Below, in pieces: positions 44,321 through 52,356 of a stretch of 64,000 nt of DNA. Position numbers and translations under genes: made by a program. This DNA comes from UBA5543 sp964464965 (GTDB taxonomy: Bacteria > Bacteroidota > Bacteroidia > Chitinophagales > Chitinophagaceae): positions 124,001 through 188,000 of the forward strand of contig CAYXHM010000007.1 in the NCBI GenBank assembly GCA_964464965.1, written 5' to 3'. Within the stretch, counting starts at the first letter, position 1. The number at the start of each line of letters is the position of its first letter. The notes under the pieces are model-generated. The model had not been told where the DNA came from and ran no database searches. It worked only from the letters and a program-made list of their open reading frames with translations.

Positions 44321-44932
44321 ATGAATAAAATATTGACAATAGCTGCCGCTATGCTGATGGGGACTACAACATTTGCACAGGATAACATCAAGAGCATAGA
44401 GATAGGCTCGTCTATACCAATGGGCGACGTAAAGATGAAAGGCGTGGATAAAAAAGAACTTGCGCTCAACGATGTGAAAACTAACGACGGCCTGCTGGTG
44501 ATGTTCAGTTGCAACACCTGCCCCTATGTGGTAAAAAGCCAGGAGCGTACCAAAGAAATGCTGGCCTATGCAAAAGCCAAAGGCATAGGCGCAGTTGTGA
44601 TAAATAGCAACGAGGCCAGGCGCGAAAGTGATGATTCTCCCAAGGCGATGGCTAAATATGCAAAAGACAATGGCTATACTAATGTAGGCTATTTGATAGA
44701 TGAGAAATCTAAACTGGCAGATGCATTTGGCGCAACACGCACGCCGGAGGTATTCCTGTTTGACGGTAACGGCAAACTCATGTACAAAGGCGCTATGGAA
44801 GACAATCCTACGGCACCCGCAGAGTCTAAGGAGCTATACCTGAAAGATGCCATAGACAAAATAACCAGCGGCCAGATGCCCGACCCATCCAGCACTAAGT
44901 CTATTGGCTGTACTATTAAGAGGGTATCGTAG
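44321..44932 (+). CDS. Periplasmic redoxin family (thioredoxin-like) protein
   Basis: This 203-residue protein has a signal peptide (MNKILTIAAAMLMGTTTFAQ). The thioredoxin fold contains CNTCPYV near residue 66, where the peroxiredoxin/thioredoxin CxxC lies, and the cis-proline segment ATRTPEVFLFD near 142. It belongs to the redoxin group often named AhpC/TSA. The role would be periplasmic thiol redox chemistry. A weak TAACTTTA at 44297 may be its -7 box. Confidence 0.85.
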   Translation: MNKILTIAAAMLMGTTTFAQDNIKSIEIGSSIPMGDVKMKGVDKKELALNDVKTNDGLLVMFSCNTCPYVVKSQERTKEMLAYAKAKGIGAVVINSNEARRESDDSPKAMAKYAKDNGYTNVGYLIDEKSKLADAFGATRTPEVFLFDGNGKLMYKGAMEDNPTAPAESKELYLKDAIDKITSGQMPDPSSTKSIGCTIKRVS

Positions 44933-45001
44933 TAAATAGTCAGGGTTTTAGTAGTGTATTGCGGCAATAACAGGCTGCTAATTCCTGACCCCTGACAACT
45001 G

Positions 45002-45038
45002 AAAAACCGGCAGTTTCGTAAAGATGCTGCCGGTTTTT
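45002..45038. terminator. Bidirectional terminator between the redoxin gene and mgsA
   Basis: AAAAACCGGCAG (45002-45013) pairs perfectly with CTGCCGGTTTTT (45027-45038). The GC core with A and T tails works in both directions between convergent genes. Confidence 0.88.
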
Positions 45039-45048
45039 TGTAGCGGGA

Positions 45049-45486
45049 CTATTTTAATTCGGGTACATCTATTTCATAATCTGTATCCATGTAAATTGAG
45101 TTAAACATAAAATCTGCACTTGCCCTGTTGCAGGCTAACGGGATATTCCATAGTACAGCCAGGCGCTGCAATGCTTTCACATCGTTGTCGTGGGCTTGCT
45201 GCTCCAGAGGGTCCCAGAAGAAAACGACCATATGGATTTTCCCCTCTGCTATAGCGCTGCCCAGTTGCTGGTCACCGCCGTATGGCCCGCTTAGGAAACA
45301 TGTCACCGACTTTCCCAGTGCTTTTTGTACTAGTTTCCCTGTAGTGCCGGTCGCAATTATGTCAAATCCTGTTAAAACAGCTGCGTTCGCTTTTGCCCAT
45401 TTTATAAGTTCCTCCTTGCGGCTGTCATGGGCAACAAGTGCAATCGTTTTTGATTTTGGCAGTATCCTTGTCTTTATAGCAGTCAT
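45049..45486 (-). CDS. mgsA: Methylglyoxal synthase
   Basis: At 145 residues this is the usual MgsA size. IALVAHDSRKEELIKWA, ATGTTGKLVQKALG and LSGPYGGDQQLGS are the phosphate-binding and catalytic regions, with the catalytic Asp in GGDQQ. FFWDPLEQQAHDNDVKALQR is also invariant in the family. The enzyme turns dihydroxyacetone phosphate into methylglyoxal and phosphate, bypassing lower glycolysis under phosphate limitation. Confidence 0.95.
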   Translation of the reverse strand: MTAIKTRILPKSKTIALVAHDSRKEELIKWAKANAAVLTGFDIIATGTTGKLVQKALGKSVTCFLSGPYGGDQQLGSAIAEGKIHMVVFFWDPLEQQAHDNDVKALQRLAVLWNIPLACNRASADFMFNSIYMDTDYEIDVPELK

Positions 45487-45580
45487 TATGTATATGCTGA
45501 AAAAGTCATGCCGCGAATGGATTATGTGCCTTTGCTCGTAACGGGTAATTTATTTAAATGTCGTTACTTTGCAGCCCGGT

Positions 45581-46408
45581 ATGTCTCTTTATACATCATC
45601 CATCAACTCTGGTAGCAATGGCAACTGTTATTACATAAGTAACGGGAAAGACGCCGTGCTGATAGACGCAGGCCTATCCTGCCGTGAAACGGAAAACCGT
45701 ATGAAAGAAATGGGGCTGTCCCTGTCTAAAGTGCGTGCTATTTTTTTAACGCACGAGCATGCTGACCATATAAAAGGTGCGCAACTGCTGTCGTCAAAGC
45801 ATAATATACCTGCCTACCTCAACCACAAAACACATTATAAAAGCCACCTGAAGTTCAGGCCGGAACTGTACCGCCGTATAGAACACGCCGAAGTGATTGA
45901 TGTGAACGGTATGACGGTAATAGGCTTCAGCAAAAGGCACGATGCCGCAGATCCGTACAGCTTCGTGGTGAATTACGCCGGTATAACTATTGGGGTGTTT
46001 ACAGATATAGGCGCCGTGTGCGACAACCTCAGGCATTATATGAGCAGTTGCCATGCGGCCTACCTCGAGAGCAACTACGACGAAGATATGCTGGACAAAG
46101 GCAGCTACCCAATGCATCTGAAAAACCGCATACGTGGTGGACTGGGCCACTTGTCCAACAGGCAGGCGCTGGACTTCTTCCTGACGCACAGGCCTGCACA
46201 CATGACGCATCTTTTTCTCTCACACCTGTCCAGGGATAATAACGACCCCGAACTGGCGCTCCAACTCTTCAGGCAACATGCCGGCGATGTACAGGTACAT
46301 GTAGCATCACGCTACGGCTACAGCGATGTGTTTCAGATTGGTGCCGATGCAACAGCCGCTACCAACAACACCCACCCACAGCCGGTGAAACAGGCAGTGT
46401 TGTTTTAA
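45581..46408 (+). CDS. MBL-fold metallo-hydrolase (YycJ/WalJ-like)
   Basis: A 275-residue metallo-beta-lactamase-fold protein with the metal motif LTHEHADHIKG near residue 54 and SINSGSNGNCYYIS at the N-terminus, the usual opening of YycJ-like exonucleases. A late HLSRDNNDPELA supplies another histidine. Homologues are 5'-3' exonucleases linked to mismatch repair. An in-frame TTG 12 bases earlier overlaps a degenerate -7 box (TTACTTTG), so the ATG at 45581 is taken. Confidence 0.85.
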   Translation: MSLYTSSINSGSNGNCYYISNGKDAVLIDAGLSCRETENRMKEMGLSLSKVRAIFLTHEHADHIKGAQLLSSKHNIPAYLNHKTHYKSHLKFRPELYRRIEHAEVIDVNGMTVIGFSKRHDAADPYSFVVNYAGITIGVFTDIGAVCDNLRHYMSSCHAAYLESNYDEDMLDKGSYPMHLKNRIRGGLGHLSNRQALDFFLTHRPAHMTHLFLSHLSRDNNDPELALQLFRQHAGDVQVHVASRYGYSDVFQIGADATAATNNTHPQPVKQAVLF

Positions 46409-46416
46409 AGAGATAG

Positions 46417-46448
46417 CTCCCCACCTAAGGTCCTCATCTGAGGTGGAG
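46417..46448. other. Hairpin between convergent genes
   Basis: CCACCT (46421-46426) pairs with AGGTGG (46441-46446) just after the MBL gene. There is no convincing T run, so a terminator role is uncertain. The remainder of 46449-46515 holds nothing I can identify. Confidence 0.3.
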
Positions 46449-46515
46449 AATTTACTTGTTTTTGTTGTGATTGCGTTATAGCAACTGCGGTGCCGCGCTG
46501 CGCGCTGTACTCCTG

Positions 46516-46950
46516 TTAATTAAACAACTCTGCCGATGTTTTGCTCTCCCGCCAATTGGGGTCGTACTTTACAAACATGGCTATCCACATAGAGCGCGAC
46601 AGGCGTTGCAATACGGGTTGCAGTATGATGAGTATGGCGGTGGCTACACCAAAGCACCACAGCAGGCTGTTGTCGTTAAAAGACAAGCCGGCTATAATAT
46701 GCCATGCCACAAACACGGCCACCATCACGGCTATAGACAGTGCATAGCTAACATAGCCCGTACCGAAAAAGAAGCCGGTATGCAAGTGGTAGCGCTGCCC
46801 GCACACGGGGCAGTGCTGGTACATGGTATCGCCTTTAAAAGCATAGGGGTTGGGGTTGGCGTATAGTTTGCCCTCCCTGCACCGCGGGCAACGGTTGGTG
46901 AACACACTCCACAAAATATTTGGCCGTGACTGGCTCTTTTCTGCACACAT
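46516..46950 (-). CDS. DUF983 domain membrane protein (copy 1)
   Basis: The 144-residue protein has two zinc-ribbon-like Cys pairs (NRCPRCREGKLY and HCPVCGQRYH) before two hydrophobic helices and a conserved ILQPVLQRLSRSMW. DUF983 proteins have no known function. It starts 13 bases after the AraC-family gene and is probably cotranscribed with it. A paralogue is at 50866-51267. Confidence 0.85.
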   Translation of the reverse strand: MCAEKSQSRPNILWSVFTNRCPRCREGKLYANPNPYAFKGDTMYQHCPVCGQRYHLHTGFFFGTGYVSYALSIAVMVAVFVAWHIIAGLSFNDNSLLWCFGVATAILIILQPVLQRLSRSMWIAMFVKYDPNWRESKTSAELFN

Positions 46951-46963
46951 AAAATCTGTTTTT

Positions 46964-47857
46964 TTAATAATTGCCCAAAGCCTTTTTGCGAAACTCTTCG
47001 GGGGTGGTATTTGTATATTTCTTAAAGAACTTGGTAAAATGAGAGTTGTCTGAAAAGTTCAGCCTGAAGGCTATTTCGCTCATGCTGATGTCTGCGTTTA
47101 TCAGCAGGCGTTTCACCTCCAGCAGTATCCTGTCGCGTATCACCTCGCCTGCGGGTTTGCCCAGCAGGTCTTTGCACAGGGCGTTAAGATGGTTCGGCGT
47201 AATGTACAGCAGTGCAGCATAGTCCTTGGGCAATCGTTTTTCTGCATAGTAGGTATTGACCAGTTGCCTGAAGTTGTTGAGTATAACCAGGTTGGGCTGC
47301 GCGACGGTGGCGTTGTGGCCGTTACTTACATTCCGCTGTACGGTTATAAACAGCTCTGTCAGCAGTGCGGCTGTCATTTCTTTTGATGCATGTGTGGGGT
47401 TGTGCGCCTCGTGCACCACCTTTTCCATAATGGCCTTTACATCTTCCACCGCCGCCTTGGGCAGGTTAATAACACCATCGGCAGGTATGCCCCTGAAGAA
47501 AGAAAACTGTTGCAGGTAATCGTTATCTGCCAGGAAGCTGCTGATGATATTTTCAGAAAAGTTGACGATGTAACCGTCCATCTCGCCTTTAAAGTTCCAG
47601 CTATGCACCTGCCCGGGGCTCATAAAATATACCTGCCCGGGTTTTACGGTAAACTGTTCAAAGTCTACGGTGTGGTATCCGCCCCCTTTGGTAAAAAGTA
47701 CCATATGGTAAAAACTATGCCTGTGGGCTGCGTGCAGGTTGGGGTGCTGCACCAGGTAGGCTGCAAATGGCTCCGCTATAATATCCTCATTGATGTGATT
47801 TTCACCACCAATGGTGCATATATCATAAACGGGAATGGTATTTTTTACCTTTTGCAT
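46964..47857 (-). CDS. AraC family transcriptional regulator
   Basis: This 297-residue regulator has an N-terminal cupin-like sensor domain (about residues 20-150, with VKPGQVYFMSPGQVHSW) and a C-terminal AraC DNA-binding domain with two helix-turn-helix units: DISMSEIAFRLNFSDNSHF near 260 and FFKKYTNTTPEEFRK at the end. It likely responds to a small ligand. The target is unknown; the adjacent DUF983 gene is a possible operon partner. Confidence 0.9.
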   Translation of the reverse strand: MQKVKNTIPVYDICTIGGENHINEDIIAEPFAAYLVQHPNLHAAHRHSFYHMVLFTKGGGYHTVDFEQFTVKPGQVYFMSPGQVHSWNFKGEMDGYIVNFSENIISSFLADNDYLQQFSFFRGIPADGVINLPKAAVEDVKAIMEKVVHEAHNPTHASKEMTAALLTELFITVQRNVSNGHNATVAQPNLVILNNFRQLVNTYYAEKRLPKDYAALLYITPNHLNALCKDLLGKPAGEVIRDRILLEVKRLLINADISMSEIAFRLNFSDNSHFTKFFKKYTNTTPEEFRKKALGNY

Positions 47858-47864
47858 TGTATAG

Positions 47865-47872
47865 CAAAGGTA
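47865..47872 (-). promoter_or_regulatory. -7 promoter element for the AraC-family gene
   Basis: Minus-strand TACCTTTG ends only 7 bases before the ATG at 47857, so the transcript is nearly leaderless. Confidence 0.6.
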
Positions 47873-47940
47873 CTAAGGGCTGCAATAAGTGAATTGTACA
47901 ATTCAGCTCTTTATTTGTACTATTTACCGATTGCTTGGTT

Positions 47941-48453
47941 TCAGAAGGTGAAAGACAGCCCTGCTGTGTTACCTGTAGATTCCAGTTTCAACTCGTACCT
48001 GCCAATGGGTTTGTTCCTGAATATGCCCCCGTTATACAGCTCTACTGCTTCTGTAGCTGTTTTGTTGGCCGCTATACGTATAGGTACAGACACAGCTACA
48101 ACGACAGCGCCTATACCTGCAGTGTACCATGGTATGCGTGAATGGCCATGCAGGATGGTGAGCAATGCAGGCGCACCTATGCCCGCAGCGCCAACAATTG
48201 TCAAAACATCAGCAAACGCGTATTGTATCCGTGCCGTGCCTATCTGCCAGGTAGCTTCTTCATTACCCTCAACTATATATTTGATATCGCCCATACGCAG
48301 ACGTTCTCCCTGGTAGTAAAAGAAATTGCTCCTGCCCACCTGGCGGCTTATTTTTATAGTATCTGTACCATTCACGACAAAAGAAGAGTCGCTTTGTGCA
48401 TGGGCAAAGAAACTGGCAAGGCAGAGCATTGATAATAGAGAGAAGGGTTTCAT
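47941..48453 (-). CDS. Exported protein of unknown function with two hydrophobic segments
   Basis: I do not recognise this 170-residue protein. It has a signal peptide (FSLLSMLCLASFFAHAQ), a polar middle with KIYIVEGNEEATW-like DIKYIVEGNEEATWQ, then two hydrophobic stretches near residues 85-125 and a C-terminal YELKLESTGNTAGLSFTF that could be a final beta strand. The gene has a clear -7 box and a short leader. Confidence 0.65.
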   Translation of the reverse strand: MKPFSLLSMLCLASFFAHAQSDSSFVVNGTDTIKISRQVGRSNFFYYQGERLRMGDIKYIVEGNEEATWQIGTARIQYAFADVLTIVGAAGIGAPALLTILHGHSRIPWYTAGIGAVVVAVSVPIRIAANKTATEAVELYNGGIFRNKPIGRYELKLESTGNTAGLSFTF

Positions 48454-48470
48454 CAGGATTTTAATTTGCG

Positions 48471-48478
48471 CAAAAGTA
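48471..48478 (-). promoter_or_regulatory. -7 promoter element for the unknown exported protein
   Basis: Minus-strand TACTTTTG matches TAnnTTTG, ending 17 bases before the ATG at 48453. Confidence 0.6.
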
Positions 48479-48491
48479 TATTATTATTACG

Positions 48492-49427
48492 TCATTTACA
48501 GCTTGTAATAGCGGCTAAGTTGCGTTGTATTCCCTGCCATTTACTGCGCTTCAGGGGAGAGTTTTTAAACGTCCTGCGGAAAGCTTCGTCTGTCATCTGC
48601 TGCCATTCTGCGGTGGACAGATTCAGTATTGCGGGTATAGGTGTAAAGGCGGGTTCATTGTGTGGTTTTGAGAAACGGTTCCAGGGGCATACGTCCTGGC
48701 ATATATCGCAGCCAAACATCCAGCCCTGCATCTTGTCGTGGTATCCGGCGGGTATCAGCGCATCTTTCAGCTCTATGGTAAAGTACGATATGCATTTGCT
48801 GCCATCTACAACGCCCGGTGCGGTAATAGCATCTGTAGGGCAGGCATCTATACAACGGGTGCAGGTGCCGCAGTGGTCGGTGGCAAAGGGGTGGTCGTGC
48901 ACCAGCTCCAGGTCGCATATAAGTGTAGCCAGGAAGAAGAAAGAACCGTTCTGTTTGTTGAGCAGGTTGGCGTTTTTGCCTATCCAGCCCAGGCCGCTGC
49001 GCTGCGCCCAGCTACGTTCCAGCACGGGTGCACTATCTACAAACCCCCGGCCATCTACCTCGCCAATATTTTCCCGTATGTATTGCAGCAGCAGGTTCAG
49101 CTTGTCGCGTATCACGTAGTGGTAGTCTGTGCCCCATGCGTACTTGGCTATTTTAGGTGCGTCTTCGTTTTGTTGCTCTGCAGGGTAGTAGTTCAGCATC
49201 ATGGTGATAACACTCTTTGCACCGGGCACCAGTTTGCGTGGGTCTGTGCGCAGGTCAAAATGGTTTTCCATATACTGCATTTTGCCGTGGTGGCCTTTGT
49301 TCAGCCATTGCTCCAAGCGGCGGGCGTCATCGTCCAGCGCTTCTGCTTTGGCTATACCACATGCCTCAAAGCCCAGGCGCAGCGCCTCGGCCTTTATCAT
49401 TGCGGTATGTTTCTCTGCCGGGATCAA
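48492..49427 (-). CDS. queG: Epoxyqueuosine reductase
   Basis: The 311-residue protein matches QueG: an N-terminal region with LGFEACGIAKAEAL, a cobalamin-binding domain with FVDSAPVLERSWAQRSGLGW, and two [4Fe-4S] sites, CGTCTRCIDACPTDAI near residue 190 and CDICQDVCPWNRF near 240. It reduces epoxyqueuosine to queuosine in tRNA. The TTG start keeps residues usually found before the first helix; an ATG at 49400 is an alternative. It lies 5 bases after the YigZ-family gene. Confidence 0.93.
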   Translation of the reverse strand: MIPAEKHTAMIKAEALRLGFEACGIAKAEALDDDARRLEQWLNKGHHGKMQYMENHFDLRTDPRKLVPGAKSVITMMLNYYPAEQQNEDAPKIAKYAWGTDYHYVIRDKLNLLLQYIRENIGEVDGRGFVDSAPVLERSWAQRSGLGWIGKNANLLNKQNGSFFFLATLICDLELVHDHPFATDHCGTCTRCIDACPTDAITAPGVVDGSKCISYFTIELKDALIPAGYHDKMQGWMFGCDICQDVCPWNRFSKPHNEPAFTPIPAILNLSTAEWQQMTDEAFRRTFKNSPLKRSKWQGIQRNLAAITSCK

Positions 49428-49432
49428 TGCTG

Positions 49433-50032
49433 TTATTTTACCTCCACCCCACGAATTTCGGACAGTTGCTGCACATAATCATCTGCATGCTTCAGGGGTA
49501 TGCCTGCCTTTATCTCGCAAAACAGTTGCAAGTCTTGCTTGTATATATTGGCTTCTGATTGTTTCAGCAGCTGCATCACCTCGTTCATTACGGGATAGTC
49601 AAAGGTAATGGTTACCATCTTTTCCACCTGTTTCTCTACCACCACAGCCTGTGCCAATGCCTCAGCCGTGGCCGTTTTGTAGGCATTTATCAGCCCCGGT
49701 ACACCCAGCAGGCTGCCGCCAAAGTAACGCACCACCACCACTGCTACATTAGTAAGCCCTGCACTGTCTATCTGCCCCAGTATGGGTTTGCCTGCACTGC
49801 CCGATGGTTCACCGTCGTCGCTGGCGCGGTACAGTGTGCCATCTGTCCCTATGCGGAATGCCAGGCAAAAATGTACCGCCTTGGGGTGTTCTTTCTTCAA
49901 TGCCTTTACCCGTTCCTTTACCTCCTCCACATCACTCACAGGATATGCAAAGCCAAAGAACTTACTCCCCCTGTCGCGAAAGTCGGACGTGGTAGCTGCT
50001 GCAATGGTTTTGTATGTGTACGCTTCACTCAT
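49433..50032 (-). CDS. YigZ/IMPACT family protein
   Basis: A 199-residue protein with the IMPACT domain in residues about 15-125, including the signature RASDDGEPSGSAGKPILGQ, and a C-terminal DUF1949-like domain. Its role is not settled; in eukaryotes IMPACT affects translational control. A TTG 9 bases upstream overlaps a -7-like box, so the ATG at 50032 is used. It forms a two-gene operon with queG. Confidence 0.88.
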   Translation of the reverse strand: MSEAYTYKTIAAATTSDFRDRGSKFFGFAYPVSDVEEVKERVKALKKEHPKAVHFCLAFRIGTDGTLYRASDDGEPSGSAGKPILGQIDSAGLTNVAVVVVRYFGGSLLGVPGLINAYKTATAEALAQAVVVEKQVEKMVTITFDYPVMNEVMQLLKQSEANIYKQDLQLFCEIKAGIPLKHADDYVQQLSEIRGVEVK

Positions 50033-50119
50033 TACCGGCAAAAGTAGTACATATTGTAAGCCCTGTGTAAAACTCTGCCTGCCTGAAACATTTTAAAGCT
50101 TTCCGTCGTTAGTGTTAGT

Positions 50120-50659
50120 ATGAGCTACAGGCTGGCGGGTATCATATTTTTTATGCTGATGGGTTGGGAAATACAAGCCCAGTTTTTCCCGCCCGTACAG
50201 CAGAAAACGGCAGCTACAGGTATTGGCCTGTACCGCGAGGTTGGCTACCCCGGTTCTTACCTGCTTTCCATAGCACATAGCCGCGAGTACCAGTTGCGCA
50301 CATGGTTCACCCTTGGGGCAGAGGGTGTGCTGTACAGGTTTACCAAAGGGCCGTACAGCAGTGTAGGGGCTACCATCCGCCCGGTTACCCGTTTGTTTGT
50401 TGATGCCACACCACAGCTACAGCTATTTGCAGAAGCCAAAGGCGGCGTGATATTCATGCTGCCCGAGTATCCTCACAGGCTGGTTAATTATGTTTTTGTG
50501 GGGTCTTTGGGTGCTACATGGCAGTATAGTAAATATAACGAGCTACGCCTGTCCTGCGGGTACAACCACCTGTCTAACGGGAAACGTAAGGGTGATGCAA
50601 TAAACCCGACATGGGATGGCATAGGCGCCGAGCTTATGTATGTACATAAACTTCATTAG
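50120..50659 (+). CDS. Outer-membrane protein, possibly PagL/acyloxyacyl hydrolase-like
   Basis: The 179-residue protein has a signal peptide (LAGIIFFMLMGWEIQAQ) and alternating strands that suggest an eight-stranded beta-barrel. The C-terminal CGYNHLSNGKRKGDAINP recalls the PagL-family H-x-S-N motif with a downstream asparagine, and the nearby Glu in GIGAELMY could complete the triad. If so, it would remove an acyl chain from lipid A in the outer membrane. The match rests on a short motif, so the call is tentative. Confidence 0.5.
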   Translation: MSYRLAGIIFFMLMGWEIQAQFFPPVQQKTAATGIGLYREVGYPGSYLLSIAHSREYQLRTWFTLGAEGVLYRFTKGPYSSVGATIRPVTRLFVDATPQLQLFAEAKGGVIFMLPEYPHRLVNYVFVGSLGATWQYSKYNELRLSCGYNHLSNGKRKGDAINPTWDGIGAELMYVHKLH

Positions 50660-50699
50660 TATGATATTTCGTATATTTATATAACTAAACCTACAGGTT

Positions 50700-50864
50700 A
50701 TGAGTTATATATTTTTAATACGGGGTGGTGCGTCTGATGATACTATTATATGGCTGGCAGTTATAGCACTGGCAGGATTACTGATGGGCGGAAGGTGGTT
50801 GGCGCACAGGCTTACATACTGGATGCACCATCGCCGCCTGCAGCACCAGTGGCCGTTTAAATAA
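50700..50864 (+). CDS. Small membrane protein of unknown function (54 aa)
   Basis: An ATG at 50700 opens a 54-codon frame ending at TAA 50862-50864, downstream of the PagL-like gene. The product has one hydrophobic helix (WLAVIALAGLLMGG) followed by a basic, His- and Arg-rich tail (HRLTYWMHHRRLQHQW). It resembles no family I know. Coding status is uncertain but the helix-plus-basic-tail layout is plausible. Confidence 0.35.
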   Translation: MSYIFLIRGGASDDTIIWLAVIALAGLLMGGRWLAHRLTYWMHHRRLQHQWPFK

Positions 50865-50865
50865 T

Positions 50866-51267
50866 TCACTTCTTCAAACGCCTGTTGCTCTGGTAGGGTA
50901 CAGAAAGGTACAGGTACACCATGCGCGAGTAGCGTAGCATCCAGGGCTGCAGGAGTATAATCACGGCTGTACTTGCCGCCATAAAATAATAAATGCCATC
51001 GTCGTAGTAGTCAATGCCAAAAATGGGCACGTACCATACCAGGTTAAGGAAAAATAGTATCACTGTAAATGCGTAATTGATACCCGGGCCGTTGTTGGTT
51101 TCGTTCACCATTTTTTGCCCGCATACACTGCAATAGTTCACCAGCCTCAAAGTTTTACTCAATGGGAAAACACTGTCATTTACAAAGGCTTTGCCAATGC
51201 GGCAATTAGGGCATTTCATTTTAATGAGACCACCCATAAAAGACGATGGTTGCTGTTGTGCGCACAT
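50866..51267 (-). CDS. DUF983 domain membrane protein (copy 2)
   Basis: This 133-residue protein repeats the plan of the copy at 46516: Cys pairs MKCPNCRIGKAF and YCSVCGQKMV, two hydrophobic helices, and AVIILLQPWMLRYSRMVYLY. The two copies share the LQP-R-SR-M signature but differ widely. A -7 box lies just upstream, at the end of the EamA gene, so it can be expressed on its own. Confidence 0.85.
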   Translation of the reverse strand: MCAQQQPSSFMGGLIKMKCPNCRIGKAFVNDSVFPLSKTLRLVNYCSVCGQKMVNETNNGPGINYAFTVILFFLNLVWYVPIFGIDYYDDGIYYFMAASTAVIILLQPWMLRYSRMVYLYLSVPYQSNRRLKK

Positions 51268-51275
51268 GGTAGCTG

Positions 51276-51283
51276 CAAAGATA
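51276..51283 (-). promoter_or_regulatory. -7 promoter element for the second DUF983 gene
   Basis: Minus-strand TATCTTTG matches TAnnTTTG and ends 8 bases before the ATG at 51267. Confidence 0.6.
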
Positions 51284-51284
51284 A

Positions 51285-52196
51285 TCAGTCTATCCCGCTT
51301 TTATCTTCTACAATGCTTGGCTGCTTCTTTCCGGGCTTCAGCAGCATCACCATTTGTATCAGCACCGATGCCAGTATCAGGGTAAGCCCCATGTAAAACT
51401 CGGGGCGTAACATTTCATACTCTTTAAAAAAGATGAATGCGAGTATAATGCCATACACAGGCTCCAGGTTCAGGCTTAGTGACGATGTGAAAGAACTGAT
51501 ATGTTTCAATGCGTTCAGCGCAAGCGATTGCGCCCATACGGTGCAGCACAGGCTCAGTACCACCAGCCACAGCCAGTCGTAGTTGGTAGGTATAAGGTCA
51601 ACCGGTTCGGGGCTGAACATAACCTGCAAAGGTACCAGCAGGGTTATCAGCAACCAGCCCGAAGACATTTCGTAAAACACCATAGTACGGGCGGGGTACT
51701 TGTGGGCTATCTTTTTATTTAAGACGGTAAACCATGAGCTGAGCAAAGCCGCAATAACACCGAACAATACACCCAATGCGTACAGCTCCTGCACACGGTA
51801 TATTAAATATACACCCGCCATAGCCAGCAGCCCCAGCAGCAGCTCAGCGGCTTTGTGCCTGGTTTTATTGATAAACTGGTCGAGCAGCGGGGTAAAGATA
51901 CTGGCTGTAGAAAGGCATACCAGCGCGACAGACGCGTTTGAGAACTTGATAGACCCGTAAAAGGCCACCCAATGCACCGCTATCAGCAGGCCTATACTAT
52001 ACAGCCTGCGCTTGTCGTTTTTCTGTACGGGCACCCACTCTTTACGGTAATATAATATACCTGCCATAAACAATGCAGTCATAAGCATACGGTACCATAC
52101 CAGTACGGGCGCACTCAGGTCTATAGCCCTGCCCAGTACGGCAGTAATACCCCACAGCAGCACAGCCAGGTGCATTTGTAACAACGCTTTTTTCAT
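51285..52196 (-). CDS. EamA/DMT family transporter
   Basis: A 303-residue protein with about ten membrane helices in two EamA repeats. LAVLLWGITAVLGRAI and the FYGSIKFSNASVALVCLSTA segment are in the first repeat, and LSLNLEPVYGIILAFIFFKE in the second is the typical end. It would export or import a small metabolite. A TTG at 52217 would lengthen it but overlaps a -7 box, so the ATG at 52196 is chosen. Confidence 0.88.
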   Translation of the reverse strand: MKKALLQMHLAVLLWGITAVLGRAIDLSAPVLVWYRMLMTALFMAGILYYRKEWVPVQKNDKRRLYSIGLLIAVHWVAFYGSIKFSNASVALVCLSTASIFTPLLDQFINKTRHKAAELLLGLLAMAGVYLIYRVQELYALGVLFGVIAALLSSWFTVLNKKIAHKYPARTMVFYEMSSGWLLITLLVPLQVMFSPEPVDLIPTNYDWLWLVVLSLCCTVWAQSLALNALKHISSFTSSLSLNLEPVYGIILAFIFFKEYEMLRPEFYMGLTLILASVLIQMVMLLKPGKKQPSIVEDKSGID

Positions 52197-52214
52197 ACGG
52201 GCAGAAAATGGCAG

Positions 52215-52222
52215 CAAACTTA
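52215..52222 (-). promoter_or_regulatory. -7 promoter element for the EamA gene
   Basis: Minus-strand TAAGTTTG matches TAnnTTTG and ends 18 bases before the ATG at 52196. Confidence 0.6.
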
Positions 52223-52356
52223 CTTTAAAAAACCTGCCACAGGCTGTAAATTATTTTTTCAGACTTTGCGGTCTATTCTTTTGCATAAATGCAATTAATC
52301 ATAACTTTAGCCACTTAAATACAGTAGGGGACACAATAATTTTCCTTTTTTGGTAC

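Noticed and set aside
48738..49478. 246-codon plus-strand open frame opposite queG
   Set aside because: QueG has both iron-sulfur motifs on the minus strand; the opposite frame is low in complexity and lacks any known motif.
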